From the NCBI RefSeq assembly GCF_007830315.1, contig NZ_VLKJ01000003.1, positions 186,001 to 250,000 of the forward strand: 64,000 nucleotides of DNA, in the 5' to 3' direction. Below the pieces are notes generated by a model, which made no database searches, was not told the origin of the DNA, and saw nothing but the letters and a program-made list of their open reading frames with translations. Of the stretch, positions 1-10,435 are shown piece after piece (the stretch's first letter is position 1; each line of letters opens with the position of its first letter). The stretch comes from Novosphingobium taihuense. Its GTDB lineage: Bacteria > Pseudomonadota > Alphaproteobacteria > Sphingomonadales > Sphingomonadaceae. Both the position numbers and the translations under genes were made by a program.

Positions 1-463
1 CGCGGCTGATCCAGATGCCGTCACGCAGATACTGGGCGCGCGCCTCGTCGAGATTGGGGCGGCTGACCGTGAGTGGCGGCAAGCGCACCGAGAGGGTCTG
101 ACCTTCCGCGTTCCACGAAAGCCGGTCCTTGCCGACGGAGGCGAGGTTGATCGTGTAGTCGACGCGCGCGGGGATCACAGCGACCTGCTTGGCGTTCACG
201 AGGCCGAACAGGCGGGAATCGTTGCTCGATACGACCGGAGCCAGTTCCGCGCTGAACACTGTCAGCTTGTCCTGCTTCTCGAACGCGACGAGACTGGTAG
301 CGAGGGGGTCGCCAAGATCCTCGGGCTGCCACCACTTCCACGCGAAGAACGCGGCGGCGGCCAAGGTCACGATGAACAGCCCCCATGGGAGGAGCGAGAC
401 GCGGGCCAGCGAAGGCGAGGGTCGGGTCTGGGGCGGTTGGCCGGTCAGGTGGTGATCATCCAT
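1..463 (-). CDS. DUF4230 domain protein, 3' end cut by window edge
   Basis: Reading leftward from an ATG at 463, the frame stays open to position 1, so only the first 154 residues are visible. The N-terminus is short, polar and Pro/Gln-rich. It is followed by one membrane segment at about residues 25-42 (LPWGLFIVTLAAAAFFAW) and then an exported beta-rich domain with FSAELAPVV, RLFGLV, VIPARVDYTINL and RLPPLTVSRPNLDEARAQY. These are hallmarks of DUF4230 proteins, single-pass membrane proteins of unknown function. The start codon lies inside the last 19 bases of the upstream hydrolase gene, so the two are probably co-transcribed and translationally coupled. The family assignment comes from recalled motif patterns; no function is known. 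Confidence 0.82.
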   Translation of the reverse strand, partial: MDDHHLTGQPPQTRPSPSLARVSLLPWGLFIVTLAAAAFFAWKWWQPEDLGDPLATSLVAFEKQDKLTVFSAELAPVVSSNDSRLFGLVNAKQVAVIPARVDYTINLASVGKDRLSWNAEGQTLSVRLPPLTVSRPNLDEARAQYLRDGIWISR

Positions 464-1398
464 GTCTCATCCTCAACCCGCACCCGGCCCCGCTGTTCCA
501 GATCCATGAGGTGAGCCAGCACCGAGCGGCCTGCAGCACCGTGCAGGCGCGGGTCGAGCCCCTTGTACATCGCGGCGACGAATTCGGGGATCGCATGGGC
601 TCCGGCGTCTTCGAGCAGGCGCAGGATCTGGCGTTCGCGCTGGCGGCGATGGCCGAGCATGCCGCGGACCAGCTGGCGCGGATTGTCGATCTGGGGTCCG
701 TGCGCGGGGTAGAGCACGCGGTCTTCGCGGTCGTAGAGCTTCTGCAGACTGGCCATGTAGGCGGCCATGTCGCCATCGGGCGGAGAGACGACCGAGGTTG
801 ACCAGCCCATCACATGATCGCCGGTAAACAGCGCGCCGCTTTCGACCACGCTGTAGCACAGGTGATTGGAAGTGTGGCCGGGCGTGGCGACGGCTTCGAG
901 CGTCCAGCCATCGCCCGCAATGCGCTCGCCATCGGTCAGCACGCGATCGGGGCGGTAGTCGGCGTCGAAGGCGGCGTCGGCGCGCGGGCCGTCATCCTCG
1001 AGCGTGAGCGGGGCGCAGCCGATGATCGGCGCGCCGGTCGCTGCCTGCAACGGACGCGTAGCGGGGCTGTGATCGCGATGCGTGTGGGTGCAGACGATGG
1101 CTGCGATCCGGGCATCGCCCACCGCGCGCAGGATTGCCTCGACGTGGCCCTCGCTTTCCATGCCGATCCGGTCGTCCATGCCGAACGGGCCCGGATCGAT
1201 CACCGCGACGTCGGCGCCCGCGCCGACGAGGTAGGTCTGCGTCCCGGTGAAGGTATAAGGCGAGGGGTTGGGGGCAAGCACGCGGCGGACCAGTGGTTCG
1301 AGCTGCTCGGCAAGGCCCACGGGCCATTCGCTGCGATCGGGTATGGGGGGCATCTGCGCCATGCCGTGTGCTATGGGGATTGCGAGCGGTGCATGCAA
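445..1398 (-). CDS. MBL-fold metallo-hydrolase, LACTB2-like
   Basis: 317 residues. The zinc-binding motif of the metallo-beta-lactamase fold, THTHRDH, is present with His105, His107, Asp109 and His110. Further ligand positions follow in GHTSNHLCY, FTGDHVMG and YPAHGP. The C-terminal 70 residues form the helical, winged-helix-like tail seen in LACTB2-type hydrolases (HRRQRERQIL, AMYKGLDPRLHGAAGRSVLAHL). LACTB2 itself is an endoribonuclease, but bacterial relatives are mostly uncharacterised hydrolases, so the substrate is unknown. Residues 13 or 16 (MAQM) could be the true start, since the homologous part begins at about residue 19. The end overlaps the start of the DUF4230 gene by 19 bases. 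Confidence 0.9.
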   Translation of the reverse strand: MHAPLAIPIAHGMAQMPPIPDRSEWPVGLAEQLEPLVRRVLAPNPSPYTFTGTQTYLVGAGADVAVIDPGPFGMDDRIGMESEGHVEAILRAVGDARIAAIVCTHTHRDHSPATRPLQAATGAPIIGCAPLTLEDDGPRADAAFDADYRPDRVLTDGERIAGDGWTLEAVATPGHTSNHLCYSVVESGALFTGDHVMGWSTSVVSPPDGDMAAYMASLQKLYDREDRVLYPAHGPQIDNPRQLVRGMLGHRRQRERQILRLLEDAGAHAIPEFVAAMYKGLDPRLHGAAGRSVLAHLMDLEQRGRVRVEDETWMITT

Positions 1399-1441
1399 CC
1401 ACGCAGGCCCAAGCTTCTGGCTTAGCGTTCAGGCAGTGCGT

Positions 1442-1984
1442 TCAGGCCGCGCTTGTCGTTTCCTGTACGGCGCGGGCAAGGCGTTCGCGCAATCGCTGGA
1501 CGGCTCCCGCGCTCGCGACGCTTTCCGAACGCCATGCCTGTTCGAGGCGCTGGATGCGTTCGTAGAGGCGCTCGCTCTCATGAACCAGCGTCCGCACGTC
1601 TTCGGGCAGGGACGTGACAACGTCGGGATCGCTGGCGGGGAAGTTGGCGATCAGCCGGCCGTGGCGACGCAGCTGCAGTTCGGAAAGCTCGCCGGCGAAA
1701 TGGGCGCGGTGGTTTAGCAGCCAAGCGAGGCAATGCATCACCCGTGTCGTCGTGCGCAACGCCTCGCAGCTGACCTGCACCCGCTGCAGGTCCTCGTCGG
1801 CAAGGCCTGAGCCCGCCGTCTCGTGCCGCAGTCGCTCGAACCGCACGCGCACCGTATCGGCAAGGCCGAGGGCCTGCACGTGAAGCGCTTCGACAATGCG
1901 CGGGTTGAGGCTCTGCATCAGGGGCATGACAAGCGCATAGTCCTGTGACCGCGCATTCGCCAACACCGCTCGACCGCTGTACAT
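1442..1984 (-). CDS. rcdA: DUF1465 protein, RcdA-type regulator of CtrA degradation
   Basis: 180 residues, all-helical and without membrane segments. It matches the DUF1465 pattern: an N-terminal helix with LHVQALGLADTVRVRF, then TRVMHCLAWLLNHRAHFAGEL, then a long C-terminal helix with LVHESERLYERIQRLEQAW. Caulobacter RcdA belongs to this family and is about 175 residues long. It is an adaptor that brings CtrA and other substrates to ClpXP at the cell pole. The sequence supports family membership only; the role in CtrA turnover is inferred. A small DUF465 gene on the same strand lies just upstream, separated by 70 bases. The ATG at 1984 has no strong Shine-Dalgarno, and the start is less certain than the family. 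Confidence 0.75.
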   Translation of the reverse strand: MYSGRAVLANARSQDYALVMPLMQSLNPRIVEALHVQALGLADTVRVRFERLRHETAGSGLADEDLQRVQVSCEALRTTTRVMHCLAWLLNHRAHFAGELSELQLRRHGRLIANFPASDPDVVTSLPEDVRTLVHESERLYERIQRLEQAWRSESVASAGAVQRLRERLARAVQETTSAA

Positions 1985-2054
1985 GTCCCAAAACCTGAAC
2001 GTTTCTTAACGGGACAGGTCACCAATCCGGGATATTCGATTCAAGTGGTTGATT

Positions 2055-2252
2055 TCAGGCGATGATGTCCGGGATCAGGTAATCCTCGATCATCGCGATC
2101 TGGTCTTTCAGCAGCAATTTGCGCTTCTTGAGGCGGGCGATCTGCAACTGGTCACGCACCCCATTGAGAGACAGCGCATCGATGGCGGCGTCGAGGTCGC
2201 GGTGTTCGATACGCAGCGCCGCAAGCCGCTTGCGCATTTCCTCTTCGGTCAC
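2055..2252 (-). CDS. DUF465 (YdcH-type) small protein
   Basis: 65 residues from a GTG at 2252. A longer frame continues upstream, but its extra residues are basic and unlike the family, while AAGGAG stands 11 bases before the GTG. The protein is one helical hairpin: RIEHRDLDAAIDAL, a short turn, then QLQIARLKKRKLLLKDQIAMIED, ending in LIPDIIA. The pattern of a helical repeat with LKxxKLxLKDxI is typical of DUF465, cytosolic proteins of unknown function. A second DUF465 gene is transcribed in the opposite direction from the same 233-base gap. The neighbouring rcdA-type gene lies downstream on the same strand. Confidence 0.83.
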   Translation of the reverse strand: MTEEEMRKRLAALRIEHRDLDAAIDALSLNGVRDQLQIARLKKRKLLLKDQIAMIEDYLIPDIIA

Positions 2253-2485
2253 GTTACGCCAAACTCCTTCGACCCGGTGAACCGGTGCTTGCGCAAGCTC
2301 TACGGTCGATCCCGTAAACCTGCACGCTCCGACGCGGTTTGACTTGCAAGATACGGCGATTGTGGGAGCATGACAACGCGCCGCCTGAACGAGTCGGGCA
2401 CAACACCGATCAAGGCGTCGCCGCCCCCGCACGGGGCAGGCCTGTGCGGGTATCTGACGGGGCTTTCCCCTTAGGAGGACAACGC

Positions 2486-2644
2486 ATGGAATCGACGCAT
2501 CTCAGCGCACTCCAGATGAAGCATGCCGGACTTGAAAGACAGATCCAGATGGAAATGTCCCGGCCCCTCCCCGACGATACGCTGGTGGCCCAGCTCAAAC
2601 GCAAGAAGCTGAAGCTGAAGGAAGAACTTTCCCGGCTCAATTGA
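2486..2644 (+). CDS. DUF465 (YdcH-type) small protein
   Basis: 52 residues. The ATG at 2486 is preceded by an excellent ribosome binding site, AGGAGG at 2473-2478, which fixes the start. The upstream extension of the frame is not protein-like. The sequence is a helical hairpin, LSALQMKHAGLERQIQMEM followed by DDTLVAQLKRKKLKLKEELSRL, closely related to the divergent neighbour at 2055-2252. The family is widespread in Proteobacteria and has no settled function. A strong intrinsic terminator follows at once, so this is a monocistronic unit. Confidence 0.85.
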   Translation: MESTHLSALQMKHAGLERQIQMEMSRPLPDDTLVAQLKRKKLKLKEELSRLN

Positions 2645-2667
2645 GCGCCACTGAAGAGGCAAGTGCA

Positions 2668-2694
2668 GAGCCGCCCCGAAAGGGCGGCTCTTTT
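2668..2694 (+). terminator. Rho-independent terminator after DUF465 gene
   Basis: A perfect 9-base-pair stem (GAGCCGCCC and GGGCGGCTC) with a five-base loop is followed by TTTT and a T-rich tail. It lies 23 bases after the stop codon of the small gene and isolates it from ptsP. Confidence 0.85.
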
Positions 2695-2793
2695 GCGTTT
2701 TGCGACGCGCATAGCTATCCACTCGATCATCGCTGCCGTATCGGATTGCGCGCAACATTCCCAAAGGGCGCGCACTAGGCTAATCCCTGTCCC

Positions 2794-5067
2794 ATGCTCA
2801 CCGCCGTGACCGCCGCCCGCCAGATTCTCACCTCCCTTCACGAGGTCATGGCCTCGCGTGCCGGTGCGCAGGCCAAGCTCAACCAGATCGTCGAAGTGAT
2901 CGGCAACAATCTCGATTCAGAGGTCTGCTCGATCTACCTCCTGCGCGAAGGCATGCTCGAGCTCTTCGCCACCCGCGGCCTCAACCAAGCGGCAGTCCAC
3001 GTGACGCGGCTTGCCGTGGGCGAGGGTCTGGTCGGCACGATCGCGGGCAATGTCGAGACGCTGAACCTTGCCGAAGCCGCCGCGCACCCGGACTTCGCAT
3101 TCCGCCCTGAAACCGGCGAGGAAAAGTTCCACTCCTTTGCGGGCGTGCCCATCGTGCGGCGCGAACGGGCCGTTGGCGTGGTCGCCGTCCAGCACGTCGA
3201 GCCGCGCCGCTACGAAGAGGTCGAGATCGAGGCGCTGCAGACCGTGGCGATGGTCCTGTCGGAACTCATCGCCAATGCCGAGCTTATCGACGACGAGGAA
3301 TCGCTGGGCGTGCCCGCCCACCTCACCGGGCCGGACCGGCTCAAGGGGCTGACGCTGGTGAAGGGCCTCGCCAGCGGGGTCGCCGTTTTCCACCAGCCCC
3401 GCGTGACGATCGAGCACGTCGTGGCAGAGGATACCGAGGCCGAGCGCCAGCGCGTCTATCTCGCCTTCGACAAGATGCGTGAGCAGATCGACCGGATGGC
3501 GAGCCAGGCCGAGTTCGGCGTGGGTGGCGAGCACGAGGAAGTGCTCGAGACCTACCGCATGTTCGCCTACGACGAAGGCTGGTCGCGCCGGATCAACGAG
3601 GCGATCGATTCAGGTCTCACTGCCGAAGCCGCGATCGAGCGTGTCCAGCAACGCACCAGAATGCGCATGCGCCAGATTGATGATCCGCTGCTGGCAGACC
3701 GCATGCATGATCTTGAAGACCTGTCGAACCGGCTCCTGCGCACGGTCTCGGGGCAGGTCGGAACGGCTGCAAGCATGGGGCTGAAGGGTGATGCCATCCT
3801 CATCGCCCGCAATCTCGGCCCTGCCGAACTGCTGGAATATGACCGCCGCCGGTTGAAGGGCGTTATCCTTGAGGAAGGCTCGCTCACTGCTCACGTGGTG
3901 ATCGTTGCCCGCGCCATGGGCATTCCGGTAGTTGGGCGGATGCGCGCGCTTCGCGGCAAGGTGCGCGAGGGCGATCACCTGCTGCTCGACGGTGACCAGG
4001 GTGTGGTCGACGTCCGCGCATCGCCCAGCCTGATCGAGGCGTTCGAAGCCCGCTTTGCCAAGAATCGGGAGCGCCAGGCCCATTACGCCACCATGCGCGA
4101 GGTCGAGCCGTTCACGCGCGACGGCACGCGAATCACCGTGCTGATGAACGCCGGCCTGCGCGACGATACGCCGATGCTGGGGATGACCGGGGCGGACGGG
4201 ATCGGCCTGTTCCGGACCGAGTTCCAGTTCCTGGTGTCGGCAACGCTCCCCTCGCGCGAGCGCCAGACCCGGCTCTATCGCGACGTGCTTGACGCCGCCG
4301 GTGACAAGCCGGTGGTATTCCGCACGGTCGACATCGGCGGAGACAAGGTCCTGCCCTATCTGCGCCACAACGATGGCGAGGCCGAAGAGAATCCGGCGAT
4401 GGGCTGGCGGGCGCTGCGCGTCGCGCTCGAACGCGATGGCCTGCTGAAAGTGCAGGCGCGCGCGCTGCTTGAAGCGGCAGGCGGACGCACGCTCAACGTC
4501 ATGTTCCCGATGGTGACCGAGCCTTGGGAGTTCGATGCGGCCCGCGCCGTGTTCGAAAGCCAGCTGGCTTTCCTGCGCCAGCGCAAGAAGACCCTGCCAG
4601 AGGCGATCCGCTATGGTGCGATGCTCGAAGTTCCGGCGCTGGCCGAATGCCTCGACATTCTGGCGCCGAGGCTGTCGTTCCTGTCGATCGGCACGAACGA
4701 CCTGACGCAGTTCCTGTTCGCAGCCGATCGCGCCAATCCCAAGCTCGCCGAACGCTACGACTGGCTGAGCCCTGCCATCCTGCGCTTCCTGCGCCGCGTG
4801 GTGAACACGCTTGCCCCGTTCGGCACCGACGTGACGGTGTGCGGGGAAATGGGTGGGCGCCGTCTCGAGGCACTGGCCCTGCTCGGCCTTGGCATCACCC
4901 GTCTCTCGATCACGCCTGCCGCGGTCGGGCCGGTCAAGGAATTGGTGCGCAAGATCGACGTGAACGAGATTCGCACCGCGATGAACGGCTGGCTGTCCGA
5001 GCCCCCTGCCGACTTGCGCTCTGCCATTGCGGAATGGGCGTTTTATCGCGGGATCGAGTGTGATTGA
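2794..5067 (+). CDS. ptsP: Phosphoenolpyruvate-protein phosphotransferase, nitrogen PTS enzyme I (EI-Ntr)
   Basis: 757 residues, close to the usual length of about 750. Residues 20-165 form a GAF domain, which separates EI-Ntr from sugar-PTS enzyme I. The swivelling phosphohistidine domain has the active-site stretch EEGSLTAHVVIVARAMG with His367. The C-terminal PEP-binding barrel has GIGLFRTEFQFL, SIGTNDLTQF and the catalytic Cys683 in VCGEMGG. The enzyme takes phosphate from PEP and passes it to NPr, starting the regulatory PTS-Ntr relay that links nitrogen and carbon state to metabolism in the cytoplasm. The GAF domain is the expected sensor (glutamine in some species). No other PTS gene is in the window. 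Confidence 0.95.
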   Translation: MLTAVTAARQILTSLHEVMASRAGAQAKLNQIVEVIGNNLDSEVCSIYLLREGMLELFATRGLNQAAVHVTRLAVGEGLVGTIAGNVETLNLAEAAAHPDFAFRPETGEEKFHSFAGVPIVRRERAVGVVAVQHVEPRRYEEVEIEALQTVAMVLSELIANAELIDDEESLGVPAHLTGPDRLKGLTLVKGLASGVAVFHQPRVTIEHVVAEDTEAERQRVYLAFDKMREQIDRMASQAEFGVGGEHEEVLETYRMFAYDEGWSRRINEAIDSGLTAEAAIERVQQRTRMRMRQIDDPLLADRMHDLEDLSNRLLRTVSGQVGTAASMGLKGDAILIARNLGPAELLEYDRRRLKGVILEEGSLTAHVVIVARAMGIPVVGRMRALRGKVREGDHLLLDGDQGVVDVRASPSLIEAFEARFAKNRERQAHYATMREVEPFTRDGTRITVLMNAGLRDDTPMLGMTGADGIGLFRTEFQFLVSATLPSRERQTRLYRDVLDAAGDKPVVFRTVDIGGDKVLPYLRHNDGEAEENPAMGWRALRVALERDGLLKVQARALLEAAGGRTLNVMFPMVTEPWEFDAARAVFESQLAFLRQRKKTLPEAIRYGAMLEVPALAECLDILAPRLSFLSIGTNDLTQFLFAADRANPKLAERYDWLSPAILRFLRRVVNTLAPFGTDVTVCGEMGGRRLEALALLGLGITRLSITPAAVGPVKELVRKIDVNEIRTAMNGWLSEPPADLRSAIAEWAFYRGIECD

Positions 5068-5216
5068 CGCTTGACGGCGATGCGACTGGCACCGCCAAAA
5101 GTGCGTTTCGTCGCCGAATTCCGCCATTCTTCATCGAAGGGCGTTGACTTTCACGGCATTGCAGCGAAGCCTTGTTAAAGGGTTGCTAAGCACAAGTTGA
5201 AGACGGGAGCCACGCC

Positions 5217-6221
5217 TTGGCTGAAGCCGGCGGTTTGCAGGACATTACCAATGCCGATGCCACGCACATGCCCGCCGGGGAGCCCGGTCGGTTGCGCGTG
5301 AAAGACACGCTGCGCGCCGCACGCGAAGCTGCAGGTCTCGATATCAAACAGCTTTCCCAGATGACGCGTGTCACCTCGCGCCATCTCGAGGCGATCGAGA
5401 CGGGTGACTATGCATCACTGCCGGGACGACCATATGCTCTGGGCTTTGCCCGCAGCTATGCCCGCGCGGTCGGGCTGGACGAGAAGGCGATCGCCGAAGC
5501 GGTACGCGCCGAGCTCAATACCCAGGCGCCGCCCCCTCCGCCACGTGTAATCAACCAGTTCGAAGTCGGCGATCCGATAAAGACGCCTACGCGCCTCACC
5601 GGCTGGCTCGCCACAGGCCTTGCTGTGGCGATTGCGCTGGCTGGGTTGGTGTTCTGGCGCAGCTATTACCTTCCCTCTGCTGAACTGCCCTCGCTGGTCG
5701 GGCCCGAGCAAGCCGCGCCAGCGGCCGCACCGTCTGCGGTTGCTCCGGTCACCCCGCCAGTGCCTTCCGGCCCTGTCGTCTTCACGGCCACTGAAGACCG
5801 CATCTGGGTCAAGTTCTATGACGGGCAGGGAAAGCAGATCCTCCAGAAAGAACTGGCCAAGGGTGAAAGCTTCACCGTTCCCGCCGATGCGCAGGACCCG
5901 AAGCTGTGGACAGGACGGCCCGATGCGCTGTCGATCACGATCGGTGGGCAGGCAGTTCCGCGGATTGCCGAGAAGGAGGGCATCGTGAAGGACGTGCCCG
6001 TCACGGCCTCGGCGCTGCTGGCCCGCACTGCGGCACCAGCACCGGCGGTTACGGAGAATGCCGCGTCTGCGACGACCCAGCCTGCAACACAAAGGCCGAC
6101 GGTTTCGCGCCGCCGTGTGGATGCTCCGGCAGCCAATACTCCAGCCGAAGCATCGGCACCGGTGGCTGCGCCGCCACCGACCGCCGCCACAACGGCGCCT
6201 GCATCCACGACCTTGCGCTGA
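5217..6221 (+). CDS. RodZ-like helix-turn-helix membrane protein (HTH_25 / DUF4115)
   Basis: 334 residues from a TTG at 5217, supported by GGGAG eight bases upstream; an internal ATG at 5268 is an alternative. Residues 25-100 form a Cro/C1-like HTH (LRAAREAAGLDIKQLSQMTRVTSRHLEAIETGDY, then YALGFARSYARAVGLD). One membrane helix follows at about 127-146. A periplasmic DUF4115-type beta domain (FTATEDRIWVKFYDGQGKQI, KGESFTVPADA) comes next, with a long Ala/Pro/Thr-rich tail. This is the RodZ architecture, in which the cytoplasmic HTH binds MreB and the protein helps set cell shape. The extended low-complexity tail is unusual for E. coli RodZ. cpoB follows 99 bases downstream. Confidence 0.85.
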   Translation: MAEAGGLQDITNADATHMPAGEPGRLRVKDTLRAAREAAGLDIKQLSQMTRVTSRHLEAIETGDYASLPGRPYALGFARSYARAVGLDEKAIAEAVRAELNTQAPPPPPRVINQFEVGDPIKTPTRLTGWLATGLAVAIALAGLVFWRSYYLPSAELPSLVGPEQAAPAAAPSAVAPVTPPVPSGPVVFTATEDRIWVKFYDGQGKQILQKELAKGESFTVPADAQDPKLWTGRPDALSITIGGQAVPRIAEKEGIVKDVPVTASALLARTAAPAPAVTENAASATTQPATQRPTVSRRRVDAPAANTPAEASAPVAAPPPTAATTAPASTTLR

Positions 6222-6320
6222 CACCGTCTCGACTTGGCGGCATTGATCGGGCAATCTCTGGTTAACGGCTGACCAGCGCTCGCGGGATCGTGCGCCGCTG
6301 TACCGGGCCGCTGTACGGGA

Positions 6321-7349
6321 ATGACCATGACCATGACACTTCGGCGCGCCGCGCCGCTTGCCGCTCTACTTCTGGGACTTGCTGTCCCGGCTGCCACGCC
6401 GCTTCTCGCGCAATCGGCTGCCCCTAAGGCCTCAGCTGCTTCCGCCGATCCGGAAATGCGACTGCGCCGGATCGAGGCCGAGATCCGCGCGATGCAGCGC
6501 AAGGTGTTCCCAGATGGCGCAGGCAAGACGTTCGTGCCCGAAATCACCCCCGGTCAGGCTGCAGCGACACCGTCGGGCGCTCCTGCATCGTCTGCGGTGA
6601 GCGATATCCTTGCGCGGATGGATGCAGTCGAAGCACAGATGTCGCGCCTGACTGCACAAGTCGAGGAAAGCCAGAACCGGACCACCAAGCTCGAGGAGCG
6701 GCTGGCGAAGCTCGAGGCCGATGCGGCGCCGCCTGTCGCTCCGGTGGCGGAAGCTCCTGTCCCGCAAGCAACTCCGGCGCCGGCGCCCGTTGCCACGGCG
6801 GCGCCTGCCACGCCTGCGCCAAAGCCCGTAGTGACACATCCGGCAAAGACTGCGGCAACGGCACCGGCCAAGCCCGCCGCTACGCCTTCCGCCAAGCCGC
6901 TGACGCCTTCGGCCGCGCGCGTTGCCGCCGTCCAGGCAATCGAGAAGCCCGCGACAGCGGACGCGGGGATGGACGAATACAACTACGGCTTCCGCCTGTG
7001 GGAAGCCAAGTTCTATCCCGAGGCGCAGCAGCAGCTGCAGATCTACGTCGATCGCTATCCCAAGCACGGCATGATCAGCTTCGGTCGCAACCTGCTGGGC
7101 CGCGCCTGGCTGGATGACGGCAAGCCCGGCACCGCAGCGCAGTTCTTCCTGCAGAACTACCTTGCCGACAAGAAGGGTGCACGCGCACCCGACAGCCTGC
7201 TCTATCTCGGCATTGCCATGGTCAAGCTGAAGGACACCGAGAAGGCTTGCGGTGCCTTTGCCGAACTGGCTGCGACTTACCCGGATGAGATCGCCGGTCG
7301 ACTCAAGGGCCAGTATGATGCAGCGCGCGGCTCGGTGAAGTGCAAGTAA
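6321..7349 (+). CDS. cpoB: Tol-Pal system coordinator, TPR protein (CpoB/YbgF)
   Basis: 342 residues. A signal peptide occupies residues 1-31 (ends LLAQSAA). A short coiled-coil trimerisation segment follows at about 48-60 (LRRIEAEIRAMQRKVFP). A second coiled coil (ILARMDAVEAQMSRLTAQVEE) comes next, then a long Ala/Pro/Lys-rich linker, and a C-terminal tetratricopeptide domain from about 215 (YNYGFRLWEAKFYPEAQQQLQIYVDRYPKHG, SLLYLGIAMVKLKDTEKACGAFAELAATYP). This is the domain order of CpoB, a periplasmic protein linking the Tol-Pal complex to septal peptidoglycan synthesis. The start is ATGACCATGACCATGAC, so three in-phase ATGs compete within nine bases. tilS and ftsH follow, a conserved order. 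The tol and pal genes are not in this window. Confidence 0.88.
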   Translation: MTMTMTLRRAAPLAALLLGLAVPAATPLLAQSAAPKASAASADPEMRLRRIEAEIRAMQRKVFPDGAGKTFVPEITPGQAAATPSGAPASSAVSDILARMDAVEAQMSRLTAQVEESQNRTTKLEERLAKLEADAAPPVAPVAEAPVPQATPAPAPVATAAPATPAPKPVVTHPAKTAATAPAKPAATPSAKPLTPSAARVAAVQAIEKPATADAGMDEYNYGFRLWEAKFYPEAQQQLQIYVDRYPKHGMISFGRNLLGRAWLDDGKPGTAAQFFLQNYLADKKGARAPDSLLYLGIAMVKLKDTEKACGAFAELAATYPDEIAGRLKGQYDAARGSVKCK

Positions 7350-7425
7350 TGGACTCGGGAATAGCCTGACCGCTGCTGCTGCGCGCTTTGCCGCGCAGTG
7401 GGCTGCGGTTTCCCCTGAAGGATGC

Positions 7426-8313
7426 GTGGGCCTTGCCGTATCGGGCGGGCCGGACAGTCTCGCCATGCTGTTGCTGTTCCACGAAGTTGCGCCGCGCGAC
7501 TTCTGCGTGGCGACGGTCGATCACGGCTTGCGGCCAGAAAGCGCGAGTGAAGCCGCGATGGTGGCGCGGCTCTGTGCCGAGCGTGGCATTCCCCACGATA
7601 CGATCCCGATTGCGCTGGCCAAGGGCAGTGCAGTGCAGGAACGCGCGCGGGCAGGGCGTTATCGCGCAATGGCAGACTGGATGCGCGAACTGGGTTTGAC
7701 AGCTCTGGTCACGGCCCATCACGCCGACGATCAGGCCGAGACCATGGTCATGCGGCTCAACCGGGGCGCGGGTTTGCGCGGACTTGCCGCGATGCGCAGC
7801 GTGTCCGCAGTGCCCGGGGCTCCCGATCTGCCGCTACTGCGCCCGCTGCTCGGCTGGCGACGGACGGAACTGGCAGGCATCGTGGAAGTGGCAGGGATTG
7901 CCCCCGCGCTTGATCCTTCGAACCATGACGCCAGCTACGAACGGGTGCGGGTGCGTGAAGCCATGACGTCAAGCGATGCGTTCGACGCCAACGGCTTCGC
8001 GGCAAGCGCTGCCCATCTCGCCCAGGCCGATGAAGCGATCGCGTGGTCGGTGGACCGGCTGTGGGATGCGGCGCAGGTTGCTGCGGAAAGCGTTGACGTT
8101 GCTCCGCCAAAAGACCTCCCTCGCGTGCTGGCCTTGCGCCTGCTCGAACGCGTGATGGAACACTTCGCTGTGTCGTCGCCACGCGGCGGGGATCTGGTCC
8201 GCTGGCTCGAATCGCTCGACGCGGGCGGGGTGGCTACGTTGGCCGGTATCAAGGCAGATGGCCGGGGAGGGACGTGGCGTTTCACGCTTGCGCCAAAGCA
8301 TCGGAGCGCATGA
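7426..8313 (+). CDS. tilS: tRNA(Ile)-lysidine synthetase TilS
   Basis: The PP-loop motif SGGPDS sits at residues 6-11 and is followed by VDHGLRPES, AHHADDQAETMVMRLNRGAGLRGLAAM and PLLRPLLGWRR, all TilS hallmarks. The enzyme converts C34 of the CAU anticodon of tRNA-Ile2 to lysidine. The first standard start codon in frame is a GTG at 7426, only five codons before SGGPDS. Homologues usually have about 20 residues there. The frame is open back to a stop at 7336, with protein-like sequence (AARFAAQWAAVSPEGCV), and contains a CTG at 7366 but no ATG, GTG or TTG. The true start is therefore probably upstream and non-canonical. The C-terminal substrate-recognition domain looks short. Confidence 0.9.
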   Translation: MGLAVSGGPDSLAMLLLFHEVAPRDFCVATVDHGLRPESASEAAMVARLCAERGIPHDTIPIALAKGSAVQERARAGRYRAMADWMRELGLTALVTAHHADDQAETMVMRLNRGAGLRGLAAMRSVSAVPGAPDLPLLRPLLGWRRTELAGIVEVAGIAPALDPSNHDASYERVRVREAMTSSDAFDANGFAASAAHLAQADEAIAWSVDRLWDAAQVAAESVDVAPPKDLPRVLALRLLERVMEHFAVSSPRGGDLVRWLESLDAGGVATLAGIKADGRGGTWRFTLAPKHRSA

Positions 8314-8434
8314 ACTTGCCCGTGCGGTACAGGTCGCTGAAAAACCATAATTGCGTTATATTGTGATTCATCGGGCCAACCCTACATTGGCTCCATACCC
8401 GCCCGCGTCCCCGGGCGATTGCGGAAAGACAGCG

Positions 8435-10369
<1,935 letters not shown>

Positions 10370-10389
10370 ATCAAGCTTGATCGAAATGC

Positions 10390-10419
10390 GAAAGGGCGGG
10401 GGGCGACCTCCGCCCTTTC
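10390..10419. terminator. Hairpin terminator between ftsH and the DUF3667 gene
   Basis: A ten-base-pair inverted repeat (GAAAGGGCGG and CCGCCCTTTC) with a ten-base loop lies 20 bases after the ftsH stop. A-rich flanks on the left and a short T-containing flank on the right suggest it can serve both convergent genes. Confidence 0.7.
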
Positions 10420-10435
10420 CATTTGCGCGACTGCC

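Noticed and set aside
3610..5127. A 505-codon antisense frame opposite ptsP.
   Set aside because: Composition is typical of a shadow frame and the plus-strand gene has all its catalytic residues.
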